NCBI RefSeq assembly: GCF_009741375.1
Contig: NZ_WOWP01000016.1
Span: 1-64,000 of the forward strand
Direction: 5' to 3'
Length of the DNA: 64,000 nucleotides
From: Flavobacterium rakeshii
Lineage (GTDB): Bacteria; Bacteroidota; Bacteroidia; Flavobacteriales; Flavobacteriaceae
The notes under the pieces were generated by a model. It did no database searches. It was not told where the DNA came from and saw nothing but the letters and a program-made list of their open reading frames with translations. The position numbers were made by a program, and so were the translations under genes. The first letter of the stretch is position 1, and each line of letters begins with the position of its first letter. Of this stretch, positions 43,187 to 50,458 are shown in pieces.

Positions 43187-44547
43187 TATGGTTGTGTTGG
43201 TGTTAAGTAGTATTGTGGTTCTATTCCAATCCATATTCCGTCAAACGCTGTTTTACGGTAGAGTATGGGAGTAGATACATTAGGGCAAAACACTTCAAAA
43301 CCCTCAAAAGCATTAGGGTAAAGTGTATCTAATTCTTCAGCCGTTTGAAGCTTAACAATGTTGTTATTTTGGATTTTAGCTGTTAGGGATATAATTCGGT
43401 ACTCCGTTCCGTCATGGATAACTTCAATAGTAGTTCCCGGAACAAGTATTATGGAATCCTTTCCGTTTATAGTTCCATTATTTGTTACTGATAAGGTAAC
43501 ATTGCCATTTCCTGAAACTTTAATAATAAAAACTTTGCCTTTAAACGAGGCCGCTCCGCTTAACTGTAAATTGTGGCTATCGTCCGGGAATAGTTCAATG
43601 TAATAGTCTTTAGAACCTACACCGCTTGCACCATTATATAACTTTTTGACATAGCCCCATTGACCGCGAACAAAACCGGCATCGGGTATTGTTCTATCAA
43701 ACTGTACCATCCATTCGTTATTGTCAAGCTGATACTGAAAGAACCTTCTTATCTCGGTATGGTCATTATAGAAGCTTATACCTGCATCTAAATAGCCACC
43801 CTGTCCTACACCGACTTGCAGTTTTGCAAGGATTGGATTTGAATTATTACTAACATAAAATACGGGTGAATTTTGATTAGTACCATACATATTGAAAATA
43901 ACACCAGGACTCATAAAAGAGTAAGCATTGGCTGTTAATGCACCGTTTTCCTGTAGTGTATCCATCCATGATGGTGTTCCCATATCAGGAAGTTGGCCAA
44001 CTCTTAATTTCTTATCAGAAGTAACTAATAGTACATCTTTCGGCTGTATTTCATCATCTGGGTTAACAGCGGGTACATTTAAAGAAACGTCAAGGCTTCT
44101 CCTGACACTTTCATAACCTGAAAGGTCATAATCTTCAGTATTGATTTTAGGTAGGAAATAAACAGGGATTGAATCGTTAAAAAGAAAATATTCGGCAGTA
44201 AGTTCGGTGGGTTGGCCTTCTATATCAAGATATATTTTAGTGTCGAGGCCTGTAGCGTTTAACTCATCATCAAATATTTGTACCATAGACCTATCCTCAT
44301 ATCCGGGAAACGGTACTTCGGGATATAAATCCATATTGTTATCATCGTATAGAATAAAGGTGATAGCTGCAACTCCATTAAGATTAAATTCTGAAAGGTT
44401 GCTTAATGATAGTGATTTACCGCCCATATCAACAGCCCTGTTAACAGTTGAGGCGTTATCTTCAATTCCAAACTTACCGCCAGTGCCTTCGTTGTTTCCT
44501 TTATTAAGTAAAAATGCGTCAACCCCTGTTCCTATTTGTCCGCCCAT
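43186..44547 (-). CDS. Beta-rich spike/receptor-binding candidate
   Basis: 453 residues without membrane segment. The sequence is rich in Gly, Asn, Asp, Ser and Thr with short beta-strands (e.g. VTLSVTNNGTINGKDSIILVPGTTIEV), and its C-terminus ends in a Tyr/Pro motif (YYLTPTQP). That composition is typical of phage fibre or spike proteins. It follows the lysozyme-like gene in the same operon. Receptor binding is inference. Confidence 0.55.
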   Translation of the reverse strand: MGGQIGTGVDAFLLNKGNNEGTGGKFGIEDNASTVNRAVDMGGKSLSLSNLSEFNLNGVAAITFILYDDNNMDLYPEVPFPGYEDRSMVQIFDDELNATGLDTKIYLDIEGQPTELTAEYFLFNDSIPVYFLPKINTEDYDLSGYESVRRSLDVSLNVPAVNPDDEIQPKDVLLVTSDKKLRVGQLPDMGTPSWMDTLQENGALTANAYSFMSPGVIFNMYGTNQNSPVFYVSNNSNPILAKLQVGVGQGGYLDAGISFYNDHTEIRRFFQYQLDNNEWMVQFDRTIPDAGFVRGQWGYVKKLYNGASGVGSKDYYIELFPDDSHNLQLSGAASFKGKVFIIKVSGNGNVTLSVTNNGTINGKDSIILVPGTTIEVIHDGTEYRIISLTAKIQNNNIVKLQTAEELDTLYPNAFEGFEVFCPNVSTPILYRKTAFDGIWIGIEPQYYLTPTQP

Positions 44548-44604
44548 TTCTTATATAGATTTTATAGCCGATAATAACGACCATGATTAAGGTTAAAAAA
44601 ATGA

Positions 44605-45078
44605 TTAACCTTTTGTTGTTGTTTTTTTTTTAAGAGATATTCCAAGAATTGCGATAGCATCCTGATAATCTGATTCAGTTATTAAGGCTGCATACTCGTT
44701 GCCGTTTTCCACCGCTGCAATGATTTTGCATAGTGCAATAAGGCTTTCCTGACTTAGTTCGATTGCAATTGTTGGAGAAATACCCAGCGTGTTTGCGACC
44801 GTTGCAATGTAACCGGCAGTATCATTTTCAAAAGCCGGTGATAGTACACTAATTAGCCCGGTAACGGTATTATTGCCTTTGTTTACCTTGCTTATAATGT
44901 TTCGCATCATAGCCCTGATACCGTAACGTATCTCAGTAAATTGCTCAAATTTGCCGTCGGTATTTTGTGAATTGGATATTTTGCCCTGCCAGTTCTCATT
45001 TGTCAGGATGATATTACCCGGGTTATTGTTTCTTATACCTCGGGGATAATCTTTATTATTTAAAAAGCTTTTTGCCAT
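44605..45078 (-). CDS. RGIRNNNPGN-type lysozyme-like (virion-associated) protein
   Basis: 157 residues. Opens with PRGIRNNNPGNIILTNENWQ and has SPAFENDTAGYIATVAN (~75-91), the conserved pattern (P-x-ENDT-x-YI) of a family of small phage structural/peptidoglycan-degrading proteins, sometimes called P5. It probably locally opens peptidoglycan during infection. Overlaps the gene before it (TAATG). Confidence 0.75.
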   Translation of the reverse strand: MAKSFLNNKDYPRGIRNNNPGNIILTNENWQGKISNSQNTDGKFEQFTEIRYGIRAMMRNIISKVNKGNNTVTGLISVLSPAFENDTAGYIATVANTLGISPTIAIELSQESLIALCKIIAAVENGNEYAALITESDYQDAIAILGISLKKKTTTKG

Positions 45079-45533
45079 TATACAGTTACTATTTTTGCTT
45101 TGGGTTTTGGTAATGCTTTAGGCTTCGGTTTAACCGTTGCAACGGTTTTGCGCTTAACGGTTTGTTTCTTTTTGTCTTTATTACCGATAACTATAGCGGC
45201 TATAGCTGCTACTGCTAACGTTCCTACTGTAAAATATAAGACTGTCTTATTTGACTTTGGCCGTGTTACTGTTATTACCGATTCATCCATTGGATATAAA
45301 GGAATTGCTGTAGGTATATTTTTAGCTAAAAAAAACTGTTCCTTGTAACCTGGGCTTGTTATTTTAATTTTGGAGTTTTCATTATCAGCGAAAAAAACAA
45401 AGCTTCCGGTATCTTCAGCACTAAGTATGTTTGCTATTTGCTGGCCTTCACTGTTTATCTCGGCTATTATTGCTTGTTGGTAAATTGGGTAGCCATCATC
45501 ACCGACAACTTTACCCGTAATTTTATAAGGCAT
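45078..45533 (-). CDS. Carboxypeptidase-regulatory-like domain plus membrane helix
   Basis: 151 residues from ATG 45533 (a GTG one codon earlier is the alternative). An N-terminal Ig-like domain (ITGKVVGDDGYPIYQQAII, to ~95) of the CarboxypepD-regulatory type is followed by one membrane helix (VLYFTVGTLAVAAIAAIVI, ~100-118) and a Lys/Pro/Val tail. A perfect 16-bp palindrome (AACCGTTGCAACGGTT) at 45132-45147 lies in the tail codons. Probably a membrane-anchored structural protein. Confidence 0.6.
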   Translation of the reverse strand: MPYKITGKVVGDDGYPIYQQAIIAEINSEGQQIANILSAEDTGSFVFFADNENSKIKITSPGYKEQFFLAKNIPTAIPLYPMDESVITVTRPKSNKTVLYFTVGTLAVAAIAAIVIGNKDKKKQTVKRKTVATVKPKPKALPKPKAKIVTV

Positions 45534-45544
45534 CACTTTCGTTT

Positions 45545-45970
45545 TTAGGTTAATTGCGGGTATTTCAGTTTAAGCTTATTGTATTCGCTCGTGGTTAGTT
45601 CGCTTTTAAGCCATACCGGTAATGGTTCTAAAGGAAGAGGATCCCACGGCGTTAAATTGATTTGATTGCCTAAATACTTGTTATAGCTTTGTTTTCCAAA
45701 CTCTTTAATTACTTGGTCGAACATGATTGCATTTACATTTTTTAATGCGAGTAATATGGCCTCTTCATCAGTACCGCTTTCTTTCATAGCATTGTATAAA
45801 CTATCTGCTACCACTGAAGGGTTTACCTGAATACAGTTCTGACCGTTGCCAGTGGGGTCACATTCTCCACCTGAATTATCAGTTTTTTTCCTTAATACAA
45901 AATATAGTATCGTGCCGGCTGCTATTACGCCGGTTGTGGCTATGATTATTTTTTTTGTTTTTGCATCCAT
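45545..45970 (-). CDS. Membrane-anchored annexin-repeat-like protein, copy 2
   Basis: 141 residues. N-terminal hydrophobic helix (IIIATTGVIAAGTILYFVL, ~8-26) then a helical domain: VADSLYNAMKESGTDEEAILLALKNVNAIMFDQV, which follows the annexin repeat plan (LxxAMxGxGTDExxIL). Paralogous to the product of 45974-46462. Annexins bind lipids, but lipid binding here is only inferred. Confidence 0.65.
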   Translation of the reverse strand: MDAKTKKIIIATTGVIAAGTILYFVLRKKTDNSGGECDPTGNGQNCIQVNPSVVADSLYNAMKESGTDEEAILLALKNVNAIMFDQVIKEFGKQSYNKYLGNQINLTPWDPLPLEPLPVWLKSELTTSEYNKLKLKYPQLT

Positions 45971-45973
45971 AGG

Positions 45974-46462
45974 TTAAAGTATTCCGGGTAAGATGAAGTT
46001 TATCTGTGTCCTATCGTAAGAGCTTGTAAATTGGTTGTTAAGCCACTCCGTTAATGTCATATCACTACCAATTGCCGGCGAACGTTTTCCGAAGGCATTA
46101 AACACCTCTACATAACCATTGTAATTAAGCCCTGCTAATGTTTCTAATACAGTATCAAGATTTGCACCCCAACCGTGCATAGCTTGATAAAGTGCTTCAG
46201 CTTTGGCTTTGGCTTGGTCTTTAGTAATATTAGATTTTGGATATTTTGAGTTTGTGGCCATGCTCACAAATCGGTTTTTATACATCCTGTAAGCTATATA
46301 ACCACCAATACTTACAACCGCCACTATAGCTGTTATTTTTGCGACCTTTAATGTTGTATCTATAGCACCGCCTATGGCTTGTTGCCCGGCGGGAGACGAA
46401 GCAAGTGCAAGAGCCGCCGGGTTTGATAAGCCTTTTTGTTGTATGTTTTCTTTAACTGCCAT
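45974..46462 (-). CDS. Membrane-anchored annexin-repeat-like protein, copy 1
   Basis: 162 residues. One membrane helix (VAKITAIVAVVSIGGYIAY, ~40-60), then ALYQAMHGWGANLDTVLETLAGLNYNGYVEVFNAFGKR (~90-125), matching the annexin-like block of its neighbour: A-[LD]-LY-x-AM, GW-G, L-x-x-L-x-x-[LN]-N, V-x-x-FGK. The two genes are 3 bp apart and probably a tandem duplication. Confidence 0.65.
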   Translation of the reverse strand: MAVKENIQQKGLSNPAALALASSPAGQQAIGGAIDTTLKVAKITAIVAVVSIGGYIAYRMYKNRFVSMATNSKYPKSNITKDQAKAKAEALYQAMHGWGANLDTVLETLAGLNYNGYVEVFNAFGKRSPAIGSDMTLTEWLNNQFTSSYDRTQINFILPGIL

Positions 46463-46478
46463 TAATTGATTTTAGGTT

Positions 46479-46700
46479 TTAGAACATTGATTTAAGCAAC
46501 TTCCAGTTTTTTTTAAGTGCTTCCCTTGCTTTTGGGTTAATCATTATTTGTTCGATTCGTTCTTGGTCTTCCATATCAAGGCGGGAGAAATCCTGAAGGA
46601 TTTTCTTTTTTTTCTGAAGATCAAAGACATTTCCGGCTTTTACTTCAAAGTTTAGATTCACTTCTCCACTCATATTTTCGGTATTATTAGTATTTGACAT
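46479..46700 (-). CDS. Small acidic/basic helical protein
   Basis: 73 residues, no membrane segment. Helical after residue ~25: LQKKKKILQDFSRLDMEDQERIEQIM then a basic end. Lies in the operon between the scaffold-like coiled-coil gene and the annexin-like genes. No family recognised. Confidence 0.55.
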   Translation of the reverse strand: MSNTNNTENMSGEVNLNFEVKAGNVFDLQKKKKILQDFSRLDMEDQERIEQIMINPKAREALKKNWKLLKSMF

Positions 46701-46701
46701 T

Positions 46702-47499
46702 TTAGGTTTGTATTAGATTGTTTGTTTGTAATAGTTTTAATAGTTCAATTGAAAAGGGTTCGTTTTTAGTCATACCTGTGAGTACGGCTTCTAAGTAGTA
46801 CACGATACCGTCACTTTGGTTTTTTAAGGCTTCTATCAGGTGCTTTTTTGCATCTGACAGGATTTCGGTTGTTTCAGTGTCAGAAGAACCGTTAAGGCCG
46901 CCCTGTACGTTTTTCGACTGTGACAACATGCCCATTACAGTTGGGAGTGCACCAAGAAGTTCAGAAACAAGTTCTTTATTCCCGTTAGCTTTGTTCTCGG
47001 AAAAATCACGCTGCATTATTTCTTTTTCAAGACTTGCAACCTCTTTTTTTAAGTTTTCGTTTTCTAATTTTAGCCTATCGTTTTCAGTCGTTACCTTTGG
47101 GTAATCCTGATAGCGATAAGCCATATCAAGACCATTTAGCCCGGCCATAAGTCCGAATATGGGATTTTGGCCGGATGATGGCTGGTTCAGGGCAGGAGAG
47201 TTTGAAACTACAGGAGTAGCTTCATAGGAGTGTTCACCTTTGGGGCGAAGCGATAATTTAACTGGTTGGCCATCATCTTTAAATGATGTACCGTTTTTTC
47301 TTCGTGGATTGATAGCGATTTCAGTATGGCCTTCATCGACTATTTTATTGAAGTATTTTTCTACGCTCCCGGCTTCTTCAACCATTTGTGATGCCATTCT
47401 GTTTGTACATACAGTTTTGTATGTTTCCCTATCAGTAATAGTAACGGCAAAATATTGGTCGTTTTTTAGTTTTTGAATTATGGTTTCGAGTTGCTTCAT
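46702..47499 (-). CDS. Coiled-coil protein (scaffold-like)
   Basis: 265 residues with a polar N-terminal domain (~1-110), a short Gly/Pro linker, a coiled coil near 138-165 (DRLKLENENLKKEVASLEKE) and a helical C-terminus. No membrane segment, no catalytic motif. Position after the capsid candidates and before small anchored proteins would suit a scaffold or internal virion protein, but this is inference. The stop is 1 bp before the next start. Confidence 0.55.
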   Translation of the reverse strand: MKQLETIIQKLKNDQYFAVTITDRETYKTVCTNRMASQMVEEAGSVEKYFNKIVDEGHTEIAINPRRKNGTSFKDDGQPVKLSLRPKGEHSYEATPVVSNSPALNQPSSGQNPIFGLMAGLNGLDMAYRYQDYPKVTTENDRLKLENENLKKEVASLEKEIMQRDFSENKANGNKELVSELLGALPTVMGMLSQSKNVQGGLNGSSDTETTEILSDAKKHLIEALKNQSDGIVYYLEAVLTGMTKNEPFSIELLKLLQTNNLIQT

Positions 47500-47502
47500 C
47501 TC

Positions 47503-47790
47503 TTAACATGCTTGCGGGTTATAAACTCTGTAATCTAAAATGGCATATTTGCTATTACCATTGAATTTGATTTCAATGGTAAGGTTGCAGGCTGTACCAT
47601 CACCGGGAAGGTTGTAAGACATTGGAACACCTATTTCCGGGTTAAAAGCCGGTACAGGACGAGGTACATCATTAACAACAACTGTTATAGGGTCAGAACC
47701 ATAGTTGGATATTGTTAAGCTTGTGATGTCCTTTAATTCCGTTTTATAATCTCTTCCTATATTTCGTGAGATAAGGCCTGTTTTTTCCAT
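47503..47790 (-). CDS. Small beta-rich protein (third jelly-roll candidate)
   Basis: 95 residues, all-beta by character: LTISNYGSDPITVVVNDVPRPVPAF, then TIEIKFNGNSKYAILDYRVY. No membrane segment. Follows two other beta-rich genes without a break. Could be a minor capsid, vertex or penton-type protein. No homologous family recognised. Confidence 0.55.
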   Translation of the reverse strand: MEKTGLISRNIGRDYKTELKDITSLTISNYGSDPITVVVNDVPRPVPAFNPEIGVPMSYNLPGDGTACNLTIEIKFNGNSKYAILDYRVYNPQAC

Positions 47791-47791
47791 T

Positions 47792-48157
47792 TTAGCATTT
47801 TTGAGTTAAGTCGTTTTCGTAAATTAATACTAACTGACATTTAAAATCTGATTCAAAGGGCTGGTCGCTGTTTACCTCAAAATCATACATTTTTTTACCT
47901 GTTTCAAAGTATAGCGGTTTGCATCCTTCCTTATATCCGGCCTCTCTGCTTCTGTAATTTCTTATATCACAAGGTGCAGATACTGCCTCACCGTTTTGGT
48001 CAGTGATTTTTGCAGTTACAAAACCGGGGTTTGCTGCATTATTAGTGTAAATCACGCAGCCTATTACTAGTCCTGCCATTGGTTGAAAGCTTATAGAGCC
48101 AAATTGGCTACCGCCTTCAATGGTCAGGTTTACGATTTCTTCTTGTTTTTTTAACAT
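47792..48157 (-). CDS. Beta-rich capsid-like protein
   Basis: 121 residues from ATG 48157; the longer TTG start at 48181 would run into the terminator stem. Strands such as VNLTIEGGSQFGSISFQP, GLVIGCVIYTNNAANPGF and FKCQLVLIYEND suggest a single jelly roll. No membrane segment. Sits directly after the 190-residue capsid candidate. Confidence 0.55.
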   Translation of the reverse strand: MLKKQEEIVNLTIEGGSQFGSISFQPMAGLVIGCVIYTNNAANPGFVTAKITDQNGEAVSAPCDIRNYRSREAGYKEGCKPLYFETGKKMYDFEVNSDQPFESDFKCQLVLIYENDLTQKC

Positions 48158-48172
48158 GATTTTTTGAATAAC

Positions 48173-48203
48173 AAAAGCCAAAAGCCGCAGCTTTTGGCTT
48201 TTT
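48173..48203 (-). terminator. Internal hairpin after the capsid candidate
   Basis: 13-bp perfect stem AAAAGCCAAAAGC / GCTTTTGGCTTTT with loop CGCA, followed on the minus strand by TTTTG. It lies between the 190-residue gene and its downstream neighbour, as expected if the capsid gene is expressed in excess. Confidence 0.7.
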
Positions 48204-48236
48204 AATTAACAAACATTAAACTAACCCAAACTATGG

Positions 48237-48809
48237 TTATGATTTTGTGGCATCGGAGAAATCAAATCCATCCAGCTCAACTTTAACAGCCATACCAGCA
48301 GCAGCAGCACCAGCTGTTAAAACCTGAATGTCAAAAGGTACACCCGGACGGATAAGGAAAGGAATTACAGGCATAAACTCAACATCTTCAGATAAAGAAT
48401 AGTCATTCTTTGTATATGCACTTATAGGATTGTTGAAAAGGTCTCCCGAGCCTTCCTGTGTGATTTTAATCTCACCGTTTTTAAATGGTGCTGGGGCTTC
48501 ATTTTTATAAGTTGCACTTAACAGGGTTACGGCATCTGTAGTGTCGAATTGTAAACGTACACCGGTCACCAAGAAACTACGCCCTTCATTAAGCATATTA
48601 CCGTTATCAAAGTTCGTACGGCCAATAGCTTTTTTTGTTCCTGATTCGATTAACCTACCGTCAGAGGTGATGTCGTTTGTTCCGGTAATGGCAGCGGTAA
48701 AATAGGTCTTTCTTTTAACCTTTTTACCTGTTGGGCTCAAAGCAACGCCGTTACCTTTTTCAATACTTGGTAATAGGCCGATTATTTCTGGAAATGATAA
48801 ATGTTTCAT
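48237..48809 (-). CDS. Major capsid protein candidate (190 residues)
   Basis: 190 residues, beta-rich, no membrane segment or signal. Strand-like blocks KTYFTAAITGTND, SFLVTGVRLQFDTTD, EIKITQEGSGD and VEFMPVIPFLIRPGVPFDIQ, ending in AGMAVKVELDGFDF; a hydrophobic RPGVPFDIQVL turn near the C-terminus is typical of jelly-roll capsid proteins. Two kilobases into the operon and followed by its own terminator, so likely a high-level product. Single- versus double-jelly-roll cannot be told from length alone (double-roll proteins are usually longer). Confidence 0.6.
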   Translation of the reverse strand: MKHLSFPEIIGLLPSIEKGNGVALSPTGKKVKRKTYFTAAITGTNDITSDGRLIESGTKKAIGRTNFDNGNMLNEGRSFLVTGVRLQFDTTDAVTLLSATYKNEAPAPFKNGEIKITQEGSGDLFNNPISAYTKNDYSLSEDVEFMPVIPFLIRPGVPFDIQVLTAGAAAAGMAVKVELDGFDFSDATKS

Positions 48810-48869
48810 TGTATTGTTTTTAGAATTTTTACTTGATTTTTTTAAAATTTTGATCGTTTGATTTATGAG

Positions 48870-49424
48870 TTAGACACTTACAGGGGTAGCCCAAATATCT
48901 TGTGAGTTCCAAATTTCACCACCGGCCAAACCAATACCGTTATTAACTCTTTCATTCTCTAAAGCTATATCTGTTTTTACATAGCGAGGGGAGAAGGAAG
49001 GCGCGTTATACATAAGCCCTTTAGTTTCGTTGCAAGGACAACCCAAGCCGGCAATTTGAGCCACTACTTTTTGGGATTTAGTTGTGGCTGCAACTTCAGG
49101 TGTAACACCAGCGCGAGAGGCTAATGTTTTGACTACTTCTAATCCCTGTACTACTGTGATACCGATACATAAACCTTTTACAAGTGTTGCGGCAATGTCT
49201 TTTCCGTCAATGAATACAGCAGCAGTACCAGCAGCGGCGGACATTGCTCCGCGCTTAATTAAAGCTGTGTTTTCCTGTTTTTTGGCTGCGGCGGCATCTT
49301 CAGTCGCTTTGTTTTCGTGAATTAACCCGAAAATCCCACGGGAAGCAGCACCACCGGCAAGGACACCACCAGTTAATACTATGGTGTCTTTCACTTTGTT
49401 TCCTGATGGTTTTTTTAGTTCCAT
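48870..49424 (-). CDS. Two-hydrophobic-segment membrane protein
   Basis: 184 residues with Gly/Ala-rich hydrophobic segments at ~14-35 and ~88-112 and the motif GLGCPCNETKG (~142-152). The C-terminus is polar. Part of the structural operon upstream of the capsid candidate. Fits a virion membrane protein; no family is recognised. Confidence 0.55.
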   Translation of the reverse strand: MELKKPSGNKVKDTIVLTGGVLAGGAASRGIFGLIHENKATEDAAAAKKQENTALIKRGAMSAAAGTAAVFIDGKDIAATLVKGLCIGITVVQGLEVVKTLASRAGVTPEVAATTKSQKVVAQIAGLGCPCNETKGLMYNAPSFSPRYVKTDIALENERVNNGIGLAGGEIWNSQDIWATPVSV

Positions 49425-49447
49425 GTAATTATGATTGTTTTAAATTT

Positions 49448-50458
49448 TTACTTGTTTTTAGTAGCCTTCTTTGCAATCGGTTTCTTTTTTTCCTTCTTTT
49501 TGGAAGCCGCTTTTGTAGCAGCCGCAGCAAGGGCAAGAAGTATTAAGCCGCCAACTACTATTTTTGTTGTTCTTGAATTTTTAGAGTTGTTAGGGGTGTT
49601 TTCAGGAACATCTGTTATAATCTCTACGTCTAATACTTCATCATCTTCTCCAGTAGTATCGTTTGTTCCTTCTTTAGTCGGAATACCACCCGTGTTAATT
49701 GGCACTTTAGGTATGGTGATTACTCCACCCGGAAAGGTTGGTAACGTAATAACACTGCCCGGGTTAGTTGGTAGCTTAGAAGGGCTTATAACATAATTTT
49801 GGCTTATAACCGTTGTGATTGGTGTCTGGCTAAAAAGAGGCTGGAAATTATAATTGTTAATAGCAAAATTGACCTCTTTAATTGCAAGTGTAGTCGAACC
49901 TTTTACCTTTTCTAATCCCTTTACAGCCGCATTATGTACAACCTCTAAAACAGTATAGATATAGGCGTTTCGCTGCTCCATTGCGTTTGCTGATAGTCCA
50001 ACCGTTGTAGTTGCGTTGTAGTGGTCTTGTATAGCATCTATCTTATTTAAAACAGCGTTTATACCTACGAGTACAGATTTAAGGTCTTTTAACTGTAGAG
50101 CTGCATCCACTTCGTCCAATAATTTTTCAACAAAAGGGTCAAATATTAAAACCCATTTGTTTAATATTTGCTGTTCAGAAGTGGTAATATCGACCGTTGG
50201 TAATACTATACTTCCGTTAAGTCCGGAATCTACAAGAGAAGTGTCGATTTGGTCTGCAACCCAATTAAAGCCCGCTTGCACATCATCGGCCAACCAAGCT
50301 AAAAGGAAACTTCCTTTTAATTTATGGTACATCTTATCACCTACCTTTCTAATAACCCCACCGAGCCATTTACCTACTCTGATTTTTTTTCCGAAAATAC
50401 GAAGGCCTAAACCCGGTATTTGTTCCGGGCTGTAAAAGCCCTGCTTTACTAAATTCAT
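49448..50458 (-). CDS. Large structural protein with C-terminal membrane anchor
   Basis: 336 residues. Amphipathic basic N-terminus (RIFGKKIRVGKWLGGVIRKV), a helical body (~70-200), a Pro/Thr-rich stretch (~220-275), then one hydrophobic helix (~300-318) and a Lys-rich tail (KKKEKKKPIAKK). C-terminal anchoring with a basic tail is shared with several operon neighbours. Overlaps the preceding gene (TAATG). Function unknown. Confidence 0.6.
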   Translation of the reverse strand: MNLVKQGFYSPEQIPGLGLRIFGKKIRVGKWLGGVIRKVGDKMYHKLKGSFLLAWLADDVQAGFNWVADQIDTSLVDSGLNGSIVLPTVDITTSEQQILNKWVLIFDPFVEKLLDEVDAALQLKDLKSVLVGINAVLNKIDAIQDHYNATTTVGLSANAMEQRNAYIYTVLEVVHNAAVKGLEKVKGSTTLAIKEVNFAINNYNFQPLFSQTPITTVISQNYVISPSKLPTNPGSVITLPTFPGGVITIPKVPINTGGIPTKEGTNDTTGEDDEVLDVEIITDVPENTPNNSKNSRTTKIVVGGLILLALAAAATKAASKKKEKKKPIAKKATKNK

